Assembly (NCBI RefSeq): GCF_030818955.1
Contig: NZ_JAUTBF010000001.1
Span: 1 to 64,000 of the forward strand
Source: Microbacterium trichothecenolyticum
Lineage (GTDB): Bacteria; Actinomycetota; Actinomycetes; Actinomycetales; Microbacteriaceae
DNA: 64,000 nt
Direction: 5' to 3'
In this document: positions 8,902-20,123 of the stretch, piece by piece
Layout: each line of letters starts with the position of its first letter
Position numbering within the stretch: position 1 is the first letter of the stretch
Translations under genes and position numbers: made by a program
The notes under the pieces: model-generated
Database searches by the model: none
What the model was told of the DNA's origin: nothing
Seen by the model: the letters and a program-made list of their open reading frames with translations, nothing else

Positions 8902-9581
8902 CCCGCGTTCTGATCGTCGAGGACGAGCCCGACCTCGCCGACCCTCTGGCCTATCTGCTGCGCCGAGAGGGCTACGAGGTCGAGATCGCCGAGGATGGAT
9001 CCCTCGCCCTGGCCGCCTTCCGCGAACGCGGCGCCGACCTCCTGCTGCTCGACCTGATGCTGCCGGGGATGCCGGGCACCGAGGTGTGCCGGCAGCTGCG
9101 GCTGACCTCGCAGGTGCCGATCATCATGCTGACCGCCAAGGACTCGGAGGTCGACATCGTCGTGGGGCTCGAGCTGGGGGCCGACGACTACGTCACCAAG
9201 CCGTACTCGACTCGCGAGCTGCTGGCGAGGATGCGGGCGGTCCTGCGTCGCCGTACGCCCGATGAGGACGACCTCGACGACCGGGTCCTCAGTGGCGGGC
9301 GGGTCGTGCTCGACATCGATCGGCACACCGTCGCCGTCGACGGCGGCGAGATCAACATCCCGCTCAAGGAGTTCGAGCTGCTCGAGGTGCTCATGCGCAA
9401 CGCCGGTCGCGTGCTCACCCGCGGTCAGCTGATCGACCGGGTGTGGGGCACCGACTACTTCGGCGACACCAAGACCCTCGACGTGCACATCAAGCGCATC
9501 CGTTCGCGGATCGAGCAGAATCCGAGCGAGCCCACCATGCTCGTGACCGTGCGAGGACTGGGGTACCGCTTCGAGGCCTGA
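8898..9581 (+). CDS. regX3: Response regulator RegX3 (OmpR family)
   Basis: 227 residues. Receiver 1-120 with acidic residues near the N-terminus (VEDEPD), phosphorylated Asp52 (LLLLDLMLPG) and Lys about 102 (YVTKPYS); winged-helix domain about 130-225 with VWGTDYFGDTKTLDVHIKR. It regulates phosphate-starvation genes. The frame is open far upstream inside senX3, but the ATG overlapping the senX3 stop is the coupled start. Confidence 0.93.
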   Translation: MTRVLIVEDEPDLADPLAYLLRREGYEVEIAEDGSLALAAFRERGADLLLLDLMLPGMPGTEVCRQLRLTSQVPIIMLTAKDSEVDIVVGLELGADDYVTKPYSTRELLARMRAVLRRRTPDEDDLDDRVLSGGRVVLDIDRHTVAVDGGEINIPLKEFELLEVLMRNAGRVLTRGQLIDRVWGTDYFGDTKTLDVHIKRIRSRIEQNPSEPTMLVTVRGLGYRFEA

Positions 9582-9590
9582 TCCGCCCGC

Positions 9591-9637
9591 GAACGACGAA
9601 GGCGCCGACGATGTGATCGTCGGCGCCTTCGTCGTTC
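9591..9637. terminator. Strong bidirectional terminator, 22-bp perfect stem
   Basis: A perfect 22-bp inverted repeat with a GTG loop between convergent regX3 and the lipoprotein gene. The stem begins GAACGACGAAGGC, the same 13 bases that occur in the terminator at 39741-39792. Confidence 0.9.
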
Positions 9638-9639
9638 GT

Positions 9640-10200
9640 TCAGGACGAGGGGGTCGCGCTGGGTGTCGGCGTGGGCGTCGCCGTCGGTACGGTCGTCAGT
9701 GACGGCGACGGCGTGGCCGTCGGCGCGAGCGGCGACAGGTACGCGAGGGCGCCGTCGAGGACGGGTACTTGCATGAGCGCGCCCTCGCCGTCACCGGACT
9801 GGAAGTACACCGGCACGGTGGAGCCGGGGACCGCCTCGATGCCGTCCAGGCGCAGCGGCTCGACACCGTCGGTGTAGTCGCCGAGGCTGAGGGTGCGTCC
9901 GGCCGCGACGTTCACCGACGAACGGACCGCCGACGAACCCTGGCCGACCTCGATGCGCAGCGTCTGCGCGTCGGTGGTGTCGTTGACGATGGCGGCGACG
10001 AAGTTGCCCACGGTGCCGTCTTCGTTGGCCACGATCAGCGCGTTGCGCACGGCGAGCGGCCCGGACTGCGCGGGGACGTTGATCCCGTCGGACGCGGAGT
10101 AGTCGATGGTGGTCGCCTGCGGGGCGAGGATGTTGCATCCAGTCGTGCCCAGCACGACGGCGGCACCCACGGCGATGGACGCGATCAGGCGCGTTTTCAC
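9640..10200 (-). CDS. Secreted lipoprotein, unknown function
   Basis: 186 residues with a basic N-terminus, a hydrophobic h-region and a lipobox ending in Cys22 (VVLGTTGC), so it is predicted to be lipid-anchored outside the membrane. The body resembles an Ig-like beta domain, and the C-terminus (about 155-186) is a Pro/Thr/Ser linker. The GTG at 10200 was chosen because GGAGG lies 4 bases upstream; an ATG 36 bases further has no support. It is divergent from carD. Confidence 0.75.
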   Translation of the reverse strand: MKTRLIASIAVGAAVVLGTTGCNILAPQATTIDYSASDGINVPAQSGPLAVRNALIVANEDGTVGNFVAAIVNDTTDAQTLRIEVGQGSSAVRSSVNVAAGRTLSLGDYTDGVEPLRLDGIEAVPGSTVPVYFQSGDGEGALMQVPVLDGALAYLSPLAPTATPSPSLTTVPTATPTPTPSATPSS

Positions 10201-10325
10201 GGATCCTCCAGAATCGACAGACGACATCGTCTTCATCCTACGGGTTCGGCGGTGGAGCCTCGCCCTCGCACGCGCGGAGGGAGCAGTGCCGGGGTGGGCG
10301 GAACCTTAGCGCATCCTGGCCTGTG

Positions 10326-10331
10326 GTATCC
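10326..10331 (+). promoter_or_regulatory. -10 box upstream of carD
   Basis: TATCCT lies 27 bases before the carD ATG; GAAAGGA stands between it and the start as ribosome site. No good -35 is visible. Confidence 0.4.
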
Positions 10332-10358
10332 TGGATGTTGCCGAAAGGACATAACTCC

Positions 10359-10841
10359 ATGCTTTTTGAGGTTGGCGAGACCGTCGTTTACCCGCACCAT
10401 GGCGCGGCCACGATCATCGAGGTCAAAGAACGCGTCATCAAGGGCGAGACGAAGAAGTACTTGAAGCTCAACGTCACGCAGGGAGACCTCGTCATCGAGG
10501 TCCCGGCCGACAATGTCGACCTGGTCGGCGTTCGCGACGTGATCGGCAAGGAAGGTCTCGACCGCGTCTTCGACGTGCTGCGTGCGCCCTTCACCGAGGA
10601 ACCCACCAACTGGTCGCGTCGTTACAAGGCGAACCTCGAGAAGCTCGCATCGGGCGACGTCATCAAGGTCAGCGAGGTCGTGCGCGACCTGTGGCGCCGC
10701 GATCAGGACCGCGGCCTGTCCGCCGGCGAGAAGCGCATGCTCGCCAAGGCGCGTCAGATCCTCGTGTCGGAGCTCGCTCTCGCCGAGAAGACCGACGAAG
10801 ACCGCGCGAGTGTCGTGCTCGACGAGGTCCTCGCTTCCTGA
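10359..10841 (+). CDS. carD: CarD-family RNA polymerase-binding regulator
   Basis: 160 residues: N-terminal RNAP-interaction domain ([19 protein letters not shown]; about 1-55) and C-terminal helical DNA-binding domain with the conserved tryptophan in NWSRRYK. CarD stabilises open promoter complexes and is usually essential in actinobacteria. The start at 10359 follows AAAGGACATAACTCC. The 36-base downstream gap to ispDF contains that gene's own promoter box. Confidence 0.95.
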   Translation: MLFEVGETVVYPHHGAATIIEVKERVIKGETKKYLKLNVTQGDLVIEVPADNVDLVGVRDVIGKEGLDRVFDVLRAPFTEEPTNWSRRYKANLEKLASGDVIKVSEVVRDLWRRDQDRGLSAGEKRMLAKARQILVSELALAEKTDEDRASVVLDEVLAS

Positions 10842-10865
10842 CGTCGTGGTCGCCGTCGACCGCGC

Positions 10866-10871
10866 TAGCGT
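10866..10871 (+). promoter_or_regulatory. -10 box of leaderless ispDF
   Basis: TAGCGT ends 6 bases before the GTG at 10878; no Shine-Dalgarno intervenes. Confidence 0.5.
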
Positions 10872-10877
10872 GAACGG

Positions 10878-12077
10878 GTGATTCCCACCCCTGCATCGCG
10901 TCTCGCTGTCGTCGTCGTCGCCGCCGGCTCGGGCACTCGTCTGAACGGCGGCGCGCCGAAAGCCTTCGTTCCGCTCGGCGAGCACAGCATTCTGCACCAC
11001 GCCCTTCGGGGTGTCTTCGCCGGTCCGTCGGCGCAGGTCGTCATCGTCGTCCCCGCCGGGTACGAGAACGCGGCGCGCGCCGCGGTGGCGACGGCGGGTG
11101 GTCATGATGTCACGGTGTCCGTGGTGACCGGAGGCGCGTCGCGCCAGGGGTCGGTCGCCGCCGGTCTCGCCGCCCTCGACGACGGTGTCGACATCGTGCT
11201 CGTGCATGACGCGGCTCGCGCTCTCACCCCTCCCGTCGTCTTCGAGCGAGTCTTCGATGCCGTCGCCGCCGGTGCCGCTGCGGCCATCCCCACCGTGCCC
11301 GTCGTCGACACCATCAAGCGCGTCGACGTTGCGGGGCACGTCGTCGGGGGCGTCGACCGTTCCGAGCTCGCCGCCGCCCAGACGCCCCAGGGTTTTCGTC
11401 GGAGCGTGCTCGCGGCCGCGGTGGCCGCCGCGACCGCCGATCACACCGACGACGCGTCGGTGGTCGCGTCCGCGGGACACACCGTCGTCACGGTCGAGGG
11501 CGATGCCCTCTCGTTCAAGATCACGACGGCGCCCGACCTCGAACGGGCGCGGGCGCTCGTCGCACCGCACGCCGCGGCGACCGACGATCCGACGGCGCCC
11601 CCCGCTCTGCCGCGCGTGGGGCTCGGGACCGACGTGCACGCGTTCGGGGGAGAGGGCGCTCTGTGGCTGGCCGGCCTCGAGTGGCCGGGCGAGACCGCGT
11701 TGTCGGGTCACTCCGACGGTGACGCCGTCGCGCACGCCATCGTCGATGCGCTGCTCTCGGCGGCGGGCCTCGGCGACATCGGCACGCACTTCGGCACCGA
11801 TCGCCCGCAGTTCGCCGGCGCTCACGCCGACGCATTCCTGAACCACACCGTCGCGCTGCTGCGCGATGCGGGCTGGCGTGTCGGCAATGTCGCGGTGCAG
11901 GTGCAGGCGAACCGCCCGCGCTTCGCCGCCCGCCGGGTCGAGGCCGAGCAGGTGCTCTCGACGGCGTTGAGCGGTGCTCCCGTGGCGGTGAGCGCGACGA
12001 CGACAGACGGCCTCGGCTTCACCGGTCGCAGCGAGGGCGTCGCCGCTTTCGCGACCGCGCTGATCGTGCCCCTCTAG
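10878..12077 (+). CDS. ispDF: Bifunctional IspD-IspF enzyme of the MEP pathway
   Basis: 399 residues. IspD (about 8-222) has the CTP-binding [10 protein letters not shown] and [10 protein letters not shown]. IspF (about 243-399) has the metal-binding GTDVHAFG (Asp/His about 251 and 253) and [13 protein letters not shown]. The two domains catalyse nonconsecutive steps of isoprenoid precursor synthesis: cytidylyl transfer to methylerythritol phosphate, and formation of the 2,4-cyclodiphosphate. The fusion is known in several bacterial groups. The 3' end overlaps the convergent acetyltransferase stop by 4 bases. Confidence 0.95.
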   Translation: MIPTPASRLAVVVVAAGSGTRLNGGAPKAFVPLGEHSILHHALRGVFAGPSAQVVIVVPAGYENAARAAVATAGGHDVTVSVVTGGASRQGSVAAGLAALDDGVDIVLVHDAARALTPPVVFERVFDAVAAGAAAAIPTVPVVDTIKRVDVAGHVVGGVDRSELAAAQTPQGFRRSVLAAAVAAATADHTDDASVVASAGHTVVTVEGDALSFKITTAPDLERARALVAPHAAATDDPTAPPALPRVGLGTDVHAFGGEGALWLAGLEWPGETALSGHSDGDAVAHAIVDALLSAAGLGDIGTHFGTDRPQFAGAHADAFLNHTVALLRDAGWRVGNVAVQVQANRPRFAARRVEAEQVLSTALSGAPVAVSATTTDGLGFTGRSEGVAAFATALIVPL

Positions 12078-12535
12078 AGGTCCCGGGTCATGAAGGTGGA
12101 CAGGGGGTCGGGCTCGTACGGCGGAAAGGCCGGGCATTCGCGGAAGCCCTCGCTGGCATAGAGGCGGCGCGCGGCGAGGAAGTCGTCGGTGCTGCCCGTC
12201 TCGAGCCAGAGGCTGCGGATGCCGCGCTCCTCGGCATCCTCGACGATGTGGCGCAGAATGGCGCGGCCGATGCCCTGACCGAGGAACGACGACACGACGC
12301 GCATCGACTTCAGCTCGGCGCGGTGGTCGCCGAGGTCTTTGCACGCGCCGATGCCCGCGAGCTCGTCGTCGACCCACGCCGACCACACGGTGATGCCGTC
12401 GGCCATGAGCCGGTCGGCGTCGAGGGCGTGCATGCTCTCGACGGGGGTGTTCTCGAGCATGCCCGCCAGGTGAGCGGCCACGAGGGCGCGCGTGGCTTCG
12501 CCGGTGAGGTCGTCGGGGCGGATGAGAAGGGGCAC
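12074..12535 (-). CDS. GNAT-family N-acetyltransferase
   Basis: 153 residues with a GNAT fold. The acetyl-CoA motif is [17 protein letters not shown] (78-94), and [10 protein letters not shown] near the C-terminus is motif B. Substrate unknown; such small enzymes often acetylate amino acids or antibiotics. It is divergent from cysS and meets ispDF tail to tail. Confidence 0.85.
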   Translation of the reverse strand: MPLLIRPDDLTGEATRALVAAHLAGMLENTPVESMHALDADRLMADGITVWSAWVDDELAGIGACKDLGDHRAELKSMRVVSSFLGQGIGRAILRHIVEDAEERGIRSLWLETGSTDDFLAARRLYASEGFRECPAFPPYEPDPLSTFMTRDL

Positions 12536-12591
12536 GTGCGAACACTACCCACCCCATGTTTCGCGCACGGGTCGTCGTCGGGGCCGGCCGG

Positions 12592-12597
12592 TAGGCT
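12592..12597 (+). promoter_or_regulatory. -10 box of leaderless cysS
   Basis: TAGGCT ends 6 bases before the cysS GTG at 12604. Confidence 0.5.
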
Positions 12598-12603
12598 GGG
12601 AAG

Positions 12604-13998
12604 GTGACTGTTCGGCTGTACGACACGAAGGCGCAGGCCCTGCGCGACTTCACCCCTCTCGACCCCTCGAACGTCACCATGTACGTCTGCGGCCCCACCG
12701 TGCAGTCGGGCCCGCACATCGGGCACGTGCGCGCGGCCCTCGCCTTCGACCTGCTGCGTCGCTGGCTCACGCACCGTTTCGGTCGCGTCACGTTCGTGCG
12801 AAACGTCACCGACATCGACGACAAGGTGCTCGCGAATGCCACCGCGGCCGAACCCTGGTGGGCGCTCGCCTACCGCATGGAGCTGGCGTTCTCTCGGGCG
12901 TACGCGACCGTCGGCATCCTCCCGCCCACCTACGAGCCGCGAGCCACCGCCTCCGTCACCCAGATGCAGGAACTCATCGCCGAGCTCATCGACCGCGGGC
13001 ATGCCTACGCCGCGGCGGGAGACGTGTACTTCGACGTGCGGTCCTGGCCCGCCTACGGCGAGCTGACCCGGCAGAGCCTGGATGCCATGGAGCCCGCCGC
13101 CGACGCCGACCCGCGCGGCAAGCGCGACCCCCGCGACTTCGCCCTGTGGAAGGGCGCGAAAGAGGGCGAGCCGGCGTCGGCGACCTGGGCGTCGCCGTGG
13201 GGCGACGGCCGACCCGGTTGGCACATCGAGTGCTCGGCGATGTCGCGCCGCTACCTGGGGCCGGAGTTCGACATCCACGGCGGGGGGCTCGACCTGCGCT
13301 TCCCCCACCACGAGAACGAGATCGCCCAGTCGACCGCTGCGGGAGACGCCTTCGCGCGCTACTGGGTGCACAACGGCCTGGTCACCGTCGACGGGCAGAA
13401 GATGTCGAAGTCGCTCGGCAACTTCACCCTTGCCGACGAGGTGCTCGCCCAGCACGACCCCCGGGTGGTGCGGTACGCGCTCGCCGCGGCGCACTACCGC
13501 TCGAACCTCGACATCTCCGATCGTGCGTTCGCCGAGGCCGCCAGCGCGCTCGAGCGCATCGCCACGTTCCGGCAGCGCGTGCTGCGGGCCGCCGATGCCG
13601 ACCCGCTCGTGATCGTGGCGGGTGAAGTGCCCTCGGCTTTCGAGGCCGCGATGGACGACGACCTCGGTGTGCCCCAGGCGCTCGCCGTGCTGCACGAGAC
13701 GGTGCGCTCGGGCAACGTGGCTCTCGACGCCGGCGACCTCGACGCCGCGATCGCGGCTCATCGCTCGGTCGCCGCCATGCTCGGCATCCTCGGACTGGAT
13801 GCCGACGAGCCCGCCACCGCGACCGGATCCAGCGAGGCCGCTCTCGACGCGCTCGTGCAGACGATGATCGCCCAGCGTGCGCAGGCGCGGGCCGACAAGG
13901 ACTGGGCAGGGGCCGATCGCATCCGCGATGCCATCGCTGCCGCAGGAATCACGCTGGAGGACACTCCGGCCGGAACCCATTGGAGTATCAATGCCTAA
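12604..13998 (+). CDS. cysS: Cysteinyl-tRNA synthetase
   Basis: 464 residues, class I synthetase. HIGH-like motif GPHIGHVR (about 38-45), KMSKS exactly at about 266-270, and zinc-ligand regions MYVCGPTV and WHIECSAM. It charges tRNA-Cys. GTG start. The stop overlaps the rlmB start by 8 bases, so the pair is translationally coupled. A related enzyme, MshC, shares this fold, but the C-terminal anticodon-binding domain here favours CysS. Confidence 0.94.
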   Translation: MTVRLYDTKAQALRDFTPLDPSNVTMYVCGPTVQSGPHIGHVRAALAFDLLRRWLTHRFGRVTFVRNVTDIDDKVLANATAAEPWWALAYRMELAFSRAYATVGILPPTYEPRATASVTQMQELIAELIDRGHAYAAAGDVYFDVRSWPAYGELTRQSLDAMEPAADADPRGKRDPRDFALWKGAKEGEPASATWASPWGDGRPGWHIECSAMSRRYLGPEFDIHGGGLDLRFPHHENEIAQSTAAGDAFARYWVHNGLVTVDGQKMSKSLGNFTLADEVLAQHDPRVVRYALAAAHYRSNLDISDRAFAEAASALERIATFRQRVLRAADADPLVIVAGEVPSAFEAAMDDDLGVPQALAVLHETVRSGNVALDAGDLDAAIAAHRSVAAMLGILGLDADEPATATGSSEAALDALVQTMIAQRAQARADKDWAGADRIRDAIAAAGITLEDTPAGTHWSINA

Positions 13999-14989
13999 GC
14001 CAGGACGCCCGGGCGCACGCAACCCCGGCAAGAAGAAGGGCCCGCTCAAGGGCACCGGCGGGCACTCCCGCAAGGCGCTCGAGGGGCGCGGACCCACCCC
14101 CAAGGCCGAGGACCGCGCGTGGCACCCCGCAGGCAAGCGCAAAGCGGCTGAAGAGCGTTATGCCGCCGCGGGAGGCAGGGGGCGTCCCGGCGTCCGCGCG
14201 GTCGGCGGCAACTCGAACCGGAAGAGCCCCAAGGCCGCCGACGACACCGAGACGGTCACGGGCCGCAACTCGGTGCTCGAGGCGCTGCGGGCGAAGATCC
14301 CCGCGACGGCTTTCTACATCGCGCAGCGCGTCGAGATGGACGACCGCGTGAAAGAGATGCTCTCGATCGCGACGAACCGTGGCATCCCGGTGCTCGAAGT
14401 CACGCGTCCCGAGCTCGACCGCATGGCCGGGTTCGACGGCGTGCACCAGGGCGTCGCGCTCAAGGTTCCGCCGTACGCCTACGCGCACCCGCAAGACCTG
14501 CTCGAGAAGATCATCGACCGTGGCGAGCTGCCGTTGCTGGTCGCCCTCGACGGCGTCACCGACCCGCGCAACCTCGGTGCGATCATCCGCTCGACGGGGG
14601 CCTTCGGTGGACAGGGTCTCATCATTCCGCAGCGCCGTTCGGCGAGTGTCAACTCCGCCGCCTGGAAGACCAGCGCGGGAGCCGCCGCCCGCATCCCGGT
14701 GGCGCTCGCGGCCAACCTCACCGCCACGCTGAAGGAGTTCAAGAAGCAGGGCGTGTTCGTGCTCGGCCTCGACGGCGACGGCGACGTGTCGCTTCCCGCG
14801 CTCGAGCTCGCCGACCGCCCCGTCGTGATCGTCGTCGGCTCCGAAGGCAAAGGCCTGTCGCGCCTGGTCACCGAGACCTGCGACCAGGTCGTGTCGATCC
14901 CCATCTCCACCGCCACCGAATCGCTCAACGCCGGTATCGCGGCATCCGTCGCCCTGTACCAGGTCGCGACGTTGCGCGCCGCGGACTGA
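13991..14989 (+). CDS. rlmB: 23S rRNA 2'-O-ribose methyltransferase, RlmB/TrmH family
   Basis: 332 residues. The first 80 are Lys/Gly/Pro-rich and probably bind RNA nonspecifically. A substrate-binding domain begins at [13 protein letters not shown], and the SPOUT knot is marked by [29 protein letters not shown] and [15 protein letters not shown]. It methylates a ribose in 23S rRNA. The ATG at 13991 lies inside the end of cysS. Confidence 0.92.
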   Translation: MPKPGRPGARNPGKKKGPLKGTGGHSRKALEGRGPTPKAEDRAWHPAGKRKAAEERYAAAGGRGRPGVRAVGGNSNRKSPKAADDTETVTGRNSVLEALRAKIPATAFYIAQRVEMDDRVKEMLSIATNRGIPVLEVTRPELDRMAGFDGVHQGVALKVPPYAYAHPQDLLEKIIDRGELPLLVALDGVTDPRNLGAIIRSTGAFGGQGLIIPQRRSASVNSAAWKTSAGAAARIPVALAANLTATLKEFKKQGVFVLGLDGDGDVSLPALELADRPVVIVVGSEGKGLSRLVTETCDQVVSIPISTATESLNAGIAASVALYQVATLRAAD

Positions 14990-15007
14990 CCATCGAGAGG
15001 CAGAGCC

Positions 15008-15649
15008 ATGTCACGCATCGCCGTCATCGGAGGCACCGGATACGCCGGTAGCCACATCGTCGCCGAAGCGGTCCAGCGCGGTCACACGGTCGTGTCGGTC
15101 GCCCGTTCCGTTCCGGCCGAGCGCATCGAAGGCGCCACCTACCTCGAGGGCACCGTCCTCGACGTCCCCGGCCTCGTCGCCCAGCTCGAGGGCGTCGACG
15201 TCGTCGTGTCGGCCGCCGCCCCGCGCGGCGACATGGAGGGCAAGCTGCGTCCCGCCATCGCCGAGCTGGTCGCGGCTCTGCCCGAGAACGTGCGCCTTGG
15301 TGTCGTCGGGGGTGCCGGCGGGTCGCTCGTGGCCGAGGGCGGACCGCGCCTCATCGACACCGAGGGCTTCGCCGAGGAGTACAAGCCCGAGGCGCGCGAG
15401 GCCATCGGCATCCTCGAAGACCTGCAGGCCGACGACACCGGCCGCGACTGGTTCTACGTGCACCCCGCCGGCGGTTTCGGCTCGTGGGCGCCGGGGGAGC
15501 GCACCGGCTCGTACCGCGACGGCGGCGACGTGCTCGTCGTCGACGACAACGGCGACTCGTTCATCGGCGGAGCCGACTTCGCCGTCGCGATCCTCGACGA
15601 GATCGAGAACCCGAAGCACACGCGGGAGCGTTTCACCGTCGGCTACTGA
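15008..15649 (+). CDS. NmrA-like NAD(P)-binding oxidoreductase
   Basis: 213 residues, Rossmann fold with IGGTGYAGSHIV at the N-terminus as the dinucleotide-binding loop. There is no SDR Tyr-x-x-x-Lys pair, which fits the atypical SDR/NmrA group that senses or loosely binds NAD(P). GAGAGGCAGAGCC precedes the ATG. Substrate unknown. Confidence 0.85.
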   Translation: MSRIAVIGGTGYAGSHIVAEAVQRGHTVVSVARSVPAERIEGATYLEGTVLDVPGLVAQLEGVDVVVSAAAPRGDMEGKLRPAIAELVAALPENVRLGVVGGAGGSLVAEGGPRLIDTEGFAEEYKPEAREAIGILEDLQADDTGRDWFYVHPAGGFGSWAPGERTGSYRDGGDVLVVDDNGDSFIGGADFAVAILDEIENPKHTRERFTVGY

Positions 15650-15665
15650 GCCTTCTTCATGGCCT

Positions 15666-15709
15666 GAGGCCGTGGCATCCCGGAGTCGGTTCCCGGATGC
15701 CACGGCCTC
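15666..15709. terminator. Bidirectional terminator
   Basis: A 15-bp perfect stem (GAGGCCGTGGCATCC and its complement) between the oxidoreductase gene and the convergent DUF4032 gene. Confidence 0.85.
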
Positions 15710-15731
15710 CGTCGTCGGTGAGGGGAGCGCC

Positions 15732-17055
15732 TCAGACCAGGTCGCGCCAATCCACCACGTCGGTGTCGGTCGTGGGCACCTCACCGGTCTCGGGGGCATC
15801 GGCATCGGAGATCGTGCTGAGCGACACCGTGTCGGTGGGAGGCCCCATGACCGTCGCCTCGTCGCGGCGGTGGCGCAGCACGTCGTCGATGTACGACGTC
15901 ACGACCTCGGCCAGCGGCACGGAACGTCCGCGGGCCTGCGACATGTACCACCGGTGTTCGAGCACCTGGTGGAACACCTCGGCGGGCTCGAGCTTCGCCC
16001 GCAGATCCCACGGGATGGCCATCACGATCGGCTCGAACACGCGGGTGAGCCACTCGTGCGCGACCATCTCTTCGTCGGAGCCCAGTCGCGACACCCGCGC
16101 GCGGAACTCGTCGAGGTCGTTCAGCAGACGGCGCGCCTGGTTCTCTTCCACGTCGAGACCGGTCAGACGCAGCAGGCGGCGCTGGTGGTGGCCGGCATCG
16201 ACGACCTTGGGCTGGATGGACACCCGGGTGCCGTCGCTCGCCGTACGGATCGACATCTCGCCGATGTCGAAGCCCAGCGCGTTCAGGCGGTGCACGCGCT
16301 CGGTGATGCGCCACGACTCGTCGACGGCGAACGTCTCTTTGTCGGTGAGGGCGCCCCAGAGCGAGTGATACGACGCGACGAGACCGTCGGCGATGGCGAC
16401 CGCGTCGACCCCGCCCTCCAGACGCCCCCCGGCCTCGAGGTCCATGATCTCGCCGGCGATGTTGGTCCGCGCGATGTCGAGATCGTGGGCCCGCTGGCCG
16501 GGGCTCAAACGGTTGCCGTGCAGCTCGCCCGTCTCGGCGTCGACGAGGTAGGCGGCGAACTCGCCCGCGTCGCGACGGAACAGGGTGTTCGACAGCGAGA
16601 CGTCGCCCCAGTAGAAGCCGACGTTGTGCAGGCGCACGAGCAGGACCGCCAGAGCATCGACCAGGCGGGTGGCCGTGTGCGGTCGCAGCACCTGGGTGAA
16701 CAGCGCGCGGTACGGCAGCGAGAAGCGCAGGTGCGAGGTGACCAGCGCCGCGGGCAGGGGTCGTCCGGACGCGTCGGTGCGACCGGCGATCACGGCGACG
16801 CGCTCGACGCACGGGGCGGCGAGACGGTCCAGGTTGCCGAGCATGTCGTACTCGCGGCGCGCCATCTCCTCGGTGGTCTCTTTGATCGCCACCACGCGAC
16901 CCGAGAGGGTGGCGAAGCGCACGAGGTGGCGGGAGATGCCCTTGGGGAGGGCGACGATATGGGTGCTCGGCCAGTCGGCGAGACTCGTCGACCACGGGCA
17001 GCTGCAACAGCCCCGGGTCGACGGTGCTGGCGGTGATGCTGAGCGAATCGGACAC
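15732..17055 (-). pseudogene. DUF4032-family gene, interrupted by a +1 frameshift near the 5' end
   Basis: The family N-terminus MSDSLSITASTVDPGLLQLP is read from the ATG at 17055, but the rest of the protein (396 residues from 16922, beginning RFATLSGRVVAIKE) is in another frame. Removing one C from the CCC at 16998-16996 (minus strand) joins them as ...LQLP-WSTSLADWPSTH..., a continuous DUF4032 sequence. DUF4032 proteins have a kinase-like fold (LVRLHNVGFYWGDVSLSN resembles a catalytic loop) and unknown function. The gene lies downstream of the ABC ATPase, a common actinobacterial arrangement. Assembly error and real mutation are both possible. Confidence 0.8.
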
Positions 17056-17076
17056 GGAACCTCCGGGAAAAGCGGT

Positions 17077-17122
17077 GCGGCGCGCCCCCGCCCCGAGATG
17101 CTCGGGAGCGGGGACGCGCCGC
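17077..17122. terminator. Long GC-rich hairpin between ABC ATPase and DUF4032 genes
   Basis: Outer stem GCGGCGCG/CGCGCCGC and an imperfect inner stem around CCCCGAG-ATG-CTCGGG. It likely limits read-through from the ATPase gene. Confidence 0.65.
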
Positions 17123-17136
17123 GATGATGCGTCGGG

Positions 17137-18240
<1,104 letters not shown>

Positions 18241-18449
18241 TGTTTCTTCTCCTTCACCGGCAGGTACGTGCCGGACGATCCGTAGTGAATGGAAAACGGG
18301 GGCGACCCCGTGCGCCCGACGATGGACGCAGGCTCAGTATGACACGCGTCTGGTCATTTCTCAGCCAGCCTGGCTACCATCAATGCTCGTTCGCCTACCC
18401 GTGCGTCCCCCCGTTTTTCTGCGGCAGAAGTTCGTGCCCGAGAGGTTTC

Positions 18450-19403
18450 ATGTCCCACGACCAGTCACCGAATGTGCCCGCCGAACGCGATCGGCGAGAG
18501 GCCGTGCGCGAGAAGGCGCAGCAGGTCAAGGCCAAGCAGACGCGCTGGCGCATCGTCCGGCGCTCGCTGATCGGCCTCGGTGCGGCAGCCGTGGTCGCGG
18601 TCGGTGCGGTGGGTGTGACCTCTGCTCTCAGCTCGCATGAATCCCGATCGCAGGCGCTGCCCGCCGCGGCGAGCGACGACGGCTTCACGATCACCACCGC
18701 GACCGGCGTCGCCGACCCGCTCACCGCCCCGGCGGTCGACGGAAATGCGGGCACCATGGCAGCCGGCGCCGCGCCCACCGCGGAACCCAGCCCCACCCCG
18801 ACGGGCACGGCTGCTCCCGTCGACATCCGCGTCTACGTCGATTACATGTCGCTCGAGGCGCGGGAATTCCAGACGGCGAACGCCCAGCAGCTCTCGAAAT
18901 GGGTCGGCGACGACGCCGCCACGCTGACCTACTACCCGGTCGCCATGCTGACCTCCAAGTCCAACGGCACCAAGTACAGCCTCCGCGCCGCCGGCGCAGC
19001 GGCGTGCGTGGCCACCCACGCCGCCGACCGCTTCTTCGCGTTCAACCACGAGCTGCTCACCAACCAGCCGGCGGTCGACTCCGACGGTTACAGCGACGAG
19101 CAGCTCGCCGACATGGCCCAGGGTGCGGGCGTCGCCGACACCGACACCGTGCGTACCTGCATCGAGGACGAGACATACACCGGGTGGGCGAAGGCGGCGA
19201 CCGACCGCGCCATCAAGGGACTTCCCGACACCAATGGTCAGGCGCTCACCGCCACCCCCACGGTGCTCGTCAACGGCACCCCGTATGTCGGCCGAATGGA
19301 TGACGCGAAGGAGTTCGCGCAATTCGTGCTCACCGTCGACAGCAACGCCTATTACTCCACGGCCACGCCGACGCCCTCGGCATCCGCCACCCCCGCGGGC
19401 TGA
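18450..19403 (+). CDS. Membrane-anchored DsbA-fold protein lacking CxxC
   Basis: 317 residues: charged N-terminus, one membrane helix (about 38-60), a Thr/Pro-rich extracytoplasmic linker (about 85-118), a thioredoxin-like domain (about 120-300) and a second Pro/Thr tail. Where DsbA has CPxC, this protein reads YVDYMSLEAREF, so the redox motif is absent, although the cis-Pro region TATPTVLVNG and two other cysteines remain. It is probably structural or binding rather than an oxidase. ATG 18450 follows AGAGG; the frame runs upstream without support. Confidence 0.8.
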   Translation: MSHDQSPNVPAERDRREAVREKAQQVKAKQTRWRIVRRSLIGLGAAAVVAVGAVGVTSALSSHESRSQALPAAASDDGFTITTATGVADPLTAPAVDGNAGTMAAGAAPTAEPSPTPTGTAAPVDIRVYVDYMSLEAREFQTANAQQLSKWVGDDAATLTYYPVAMLTSKSNGTKYSLRAAGAAACVATHAADRFFAFNHELLTNQPAVDSDGYSDEQLADMAQGAGVADTDTVRTCIEDETYTGWAKAATDRAIKGLPDTNGQALTATPTVLVNGTPYVGRMDDAKEFAQFVLTVDSNAYYSTATPTPSASATPAG

Positions 19404-19448
19404 GACGGCTCGGCGTCCATGAAGACGTCGATGTACGATGCAGGTGAT

Positions 19449-19823
19449 ATGGAGCAGCTCGAGGATTCCCCGCCGCGTCGATCCGGCCAGCAGTTGCGCG
19501 AGTGGGTGCAGGAGTTCCGCGACCAGGGGCACCTGTTCGCGGGAACGCTGAAGGTCATCGACCAGGAGGACGCCGACAGTCAGGACACCGGTCTCGTCGT
19601 GATGAGGCTGATGAACGCCAAAGCGTCCATCTACATGCAGCCGAAGGGCTACGACGAGCCGCTGTGGGAGGCCACGCTCACCGGGCGCCCCGAAGAGTTG
19701 ACGCTCTCGCCCCATGACATGGCGAGCCTGGCGGCCGAGCTGGTCGTCGCGGGCAACCTGTGCTCTTTCTTGCAGTGGAAGTCATTGGAGTGGGACCGCG
19801 AGAGCGGTACTCACAAGGAGTGA
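19449..19823 (+). CDS. Conserved small cytoplasmic protein, unknown function
   Basis: 124 residues, acidic, no membrane segment. Alternating hydrophobic strands (HLFAGTLKVIDQEDADSQD, VVMRLMNAKASIYMQP) suggest a small alpha/beta fold. I do not recognise a family. The ATG at 19449 follows AGGTGAT and a TACGAT box (19434-19439); an ATG 30 bases upstream has neither. Confidence 0.65.
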   Translation: MEQLEDSPPRRSGQQLREWVQEFRDQGHLFAGTLKVIDQEDADSQDTGLVVMRLMNAKASIYMQPKGYDEPLWEATLTGRPEELTLSPHDMASLAAELVVAGNLCSFLQWKSLEWDRESGTHKE

Positions 19824-19829
19824 GGCCCG

Positions 19830-19849
19830 AGACGTTCGCCGGAACGTCT
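19830..19849 (+). terminator. Short hairpin after the 124-residue gene
   Basis: An 8-bp stem AGACGTTC/GAACGTCT with a 4-base loop, immediately before the TAGACT box of the tRNA. Confidence 0.45.
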
Positions 19850-19855
19850 TAGACT
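19850..19855 (+). promoter_or_regulatory. -10 box of tRNA-Thr
   Basis: TAGACT lies 24 bases before the mature 5' end. Confidence 0.4.
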
Positions 19856-19879
19856 CGTCGCCGAGGGATTCGCCCTCAC

Positions 19880-19952
19880 GCCGGCTTGGCGCAATTGGTA
19901 GCGCACCGTACTTGTAATACGGGGGTTGCAGGTTCAAGTCCTGTAGCCGGCA
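19880..19952 (+). tRNA. tRNA-Thr (anticodon TGT)
   Basis: Cloverleaf by eye: acceptor GCCGGCT/AGCCGGC, D-arm with AATTGGTA, anticodon stem CCGTA/TACGG around CTTGTAA (anticodon TGT), T-arm GCAGG-TTCAAGT-CCTGT, discriminator A. CCA is not encoded. Confidence 0.95.
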
Positions 19953-20123
19953 CGCATTCGCGCGCTTCCCGTGCCGCGGGCGCACGCGGGAACGGACGTC
20001 GGCGGCAACGGCGGCTCAGATGGTCTCTCGGTTTCCGCAGAAAAGGCCCGAAAACGATCCGTGCTGTCCGCGAACCGCAAACGATCCGTCCTCGGCACCT
20101 CGCCGCTCCTAGGCTCCAGCGTC

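Noticed and set aside
10233..12842. 869-codon open frame on the minus strand opposite carD, ispDF and cysS
   Set aside because: Shadow of three clearly identified genes; no recognisable domain or ribosome site.
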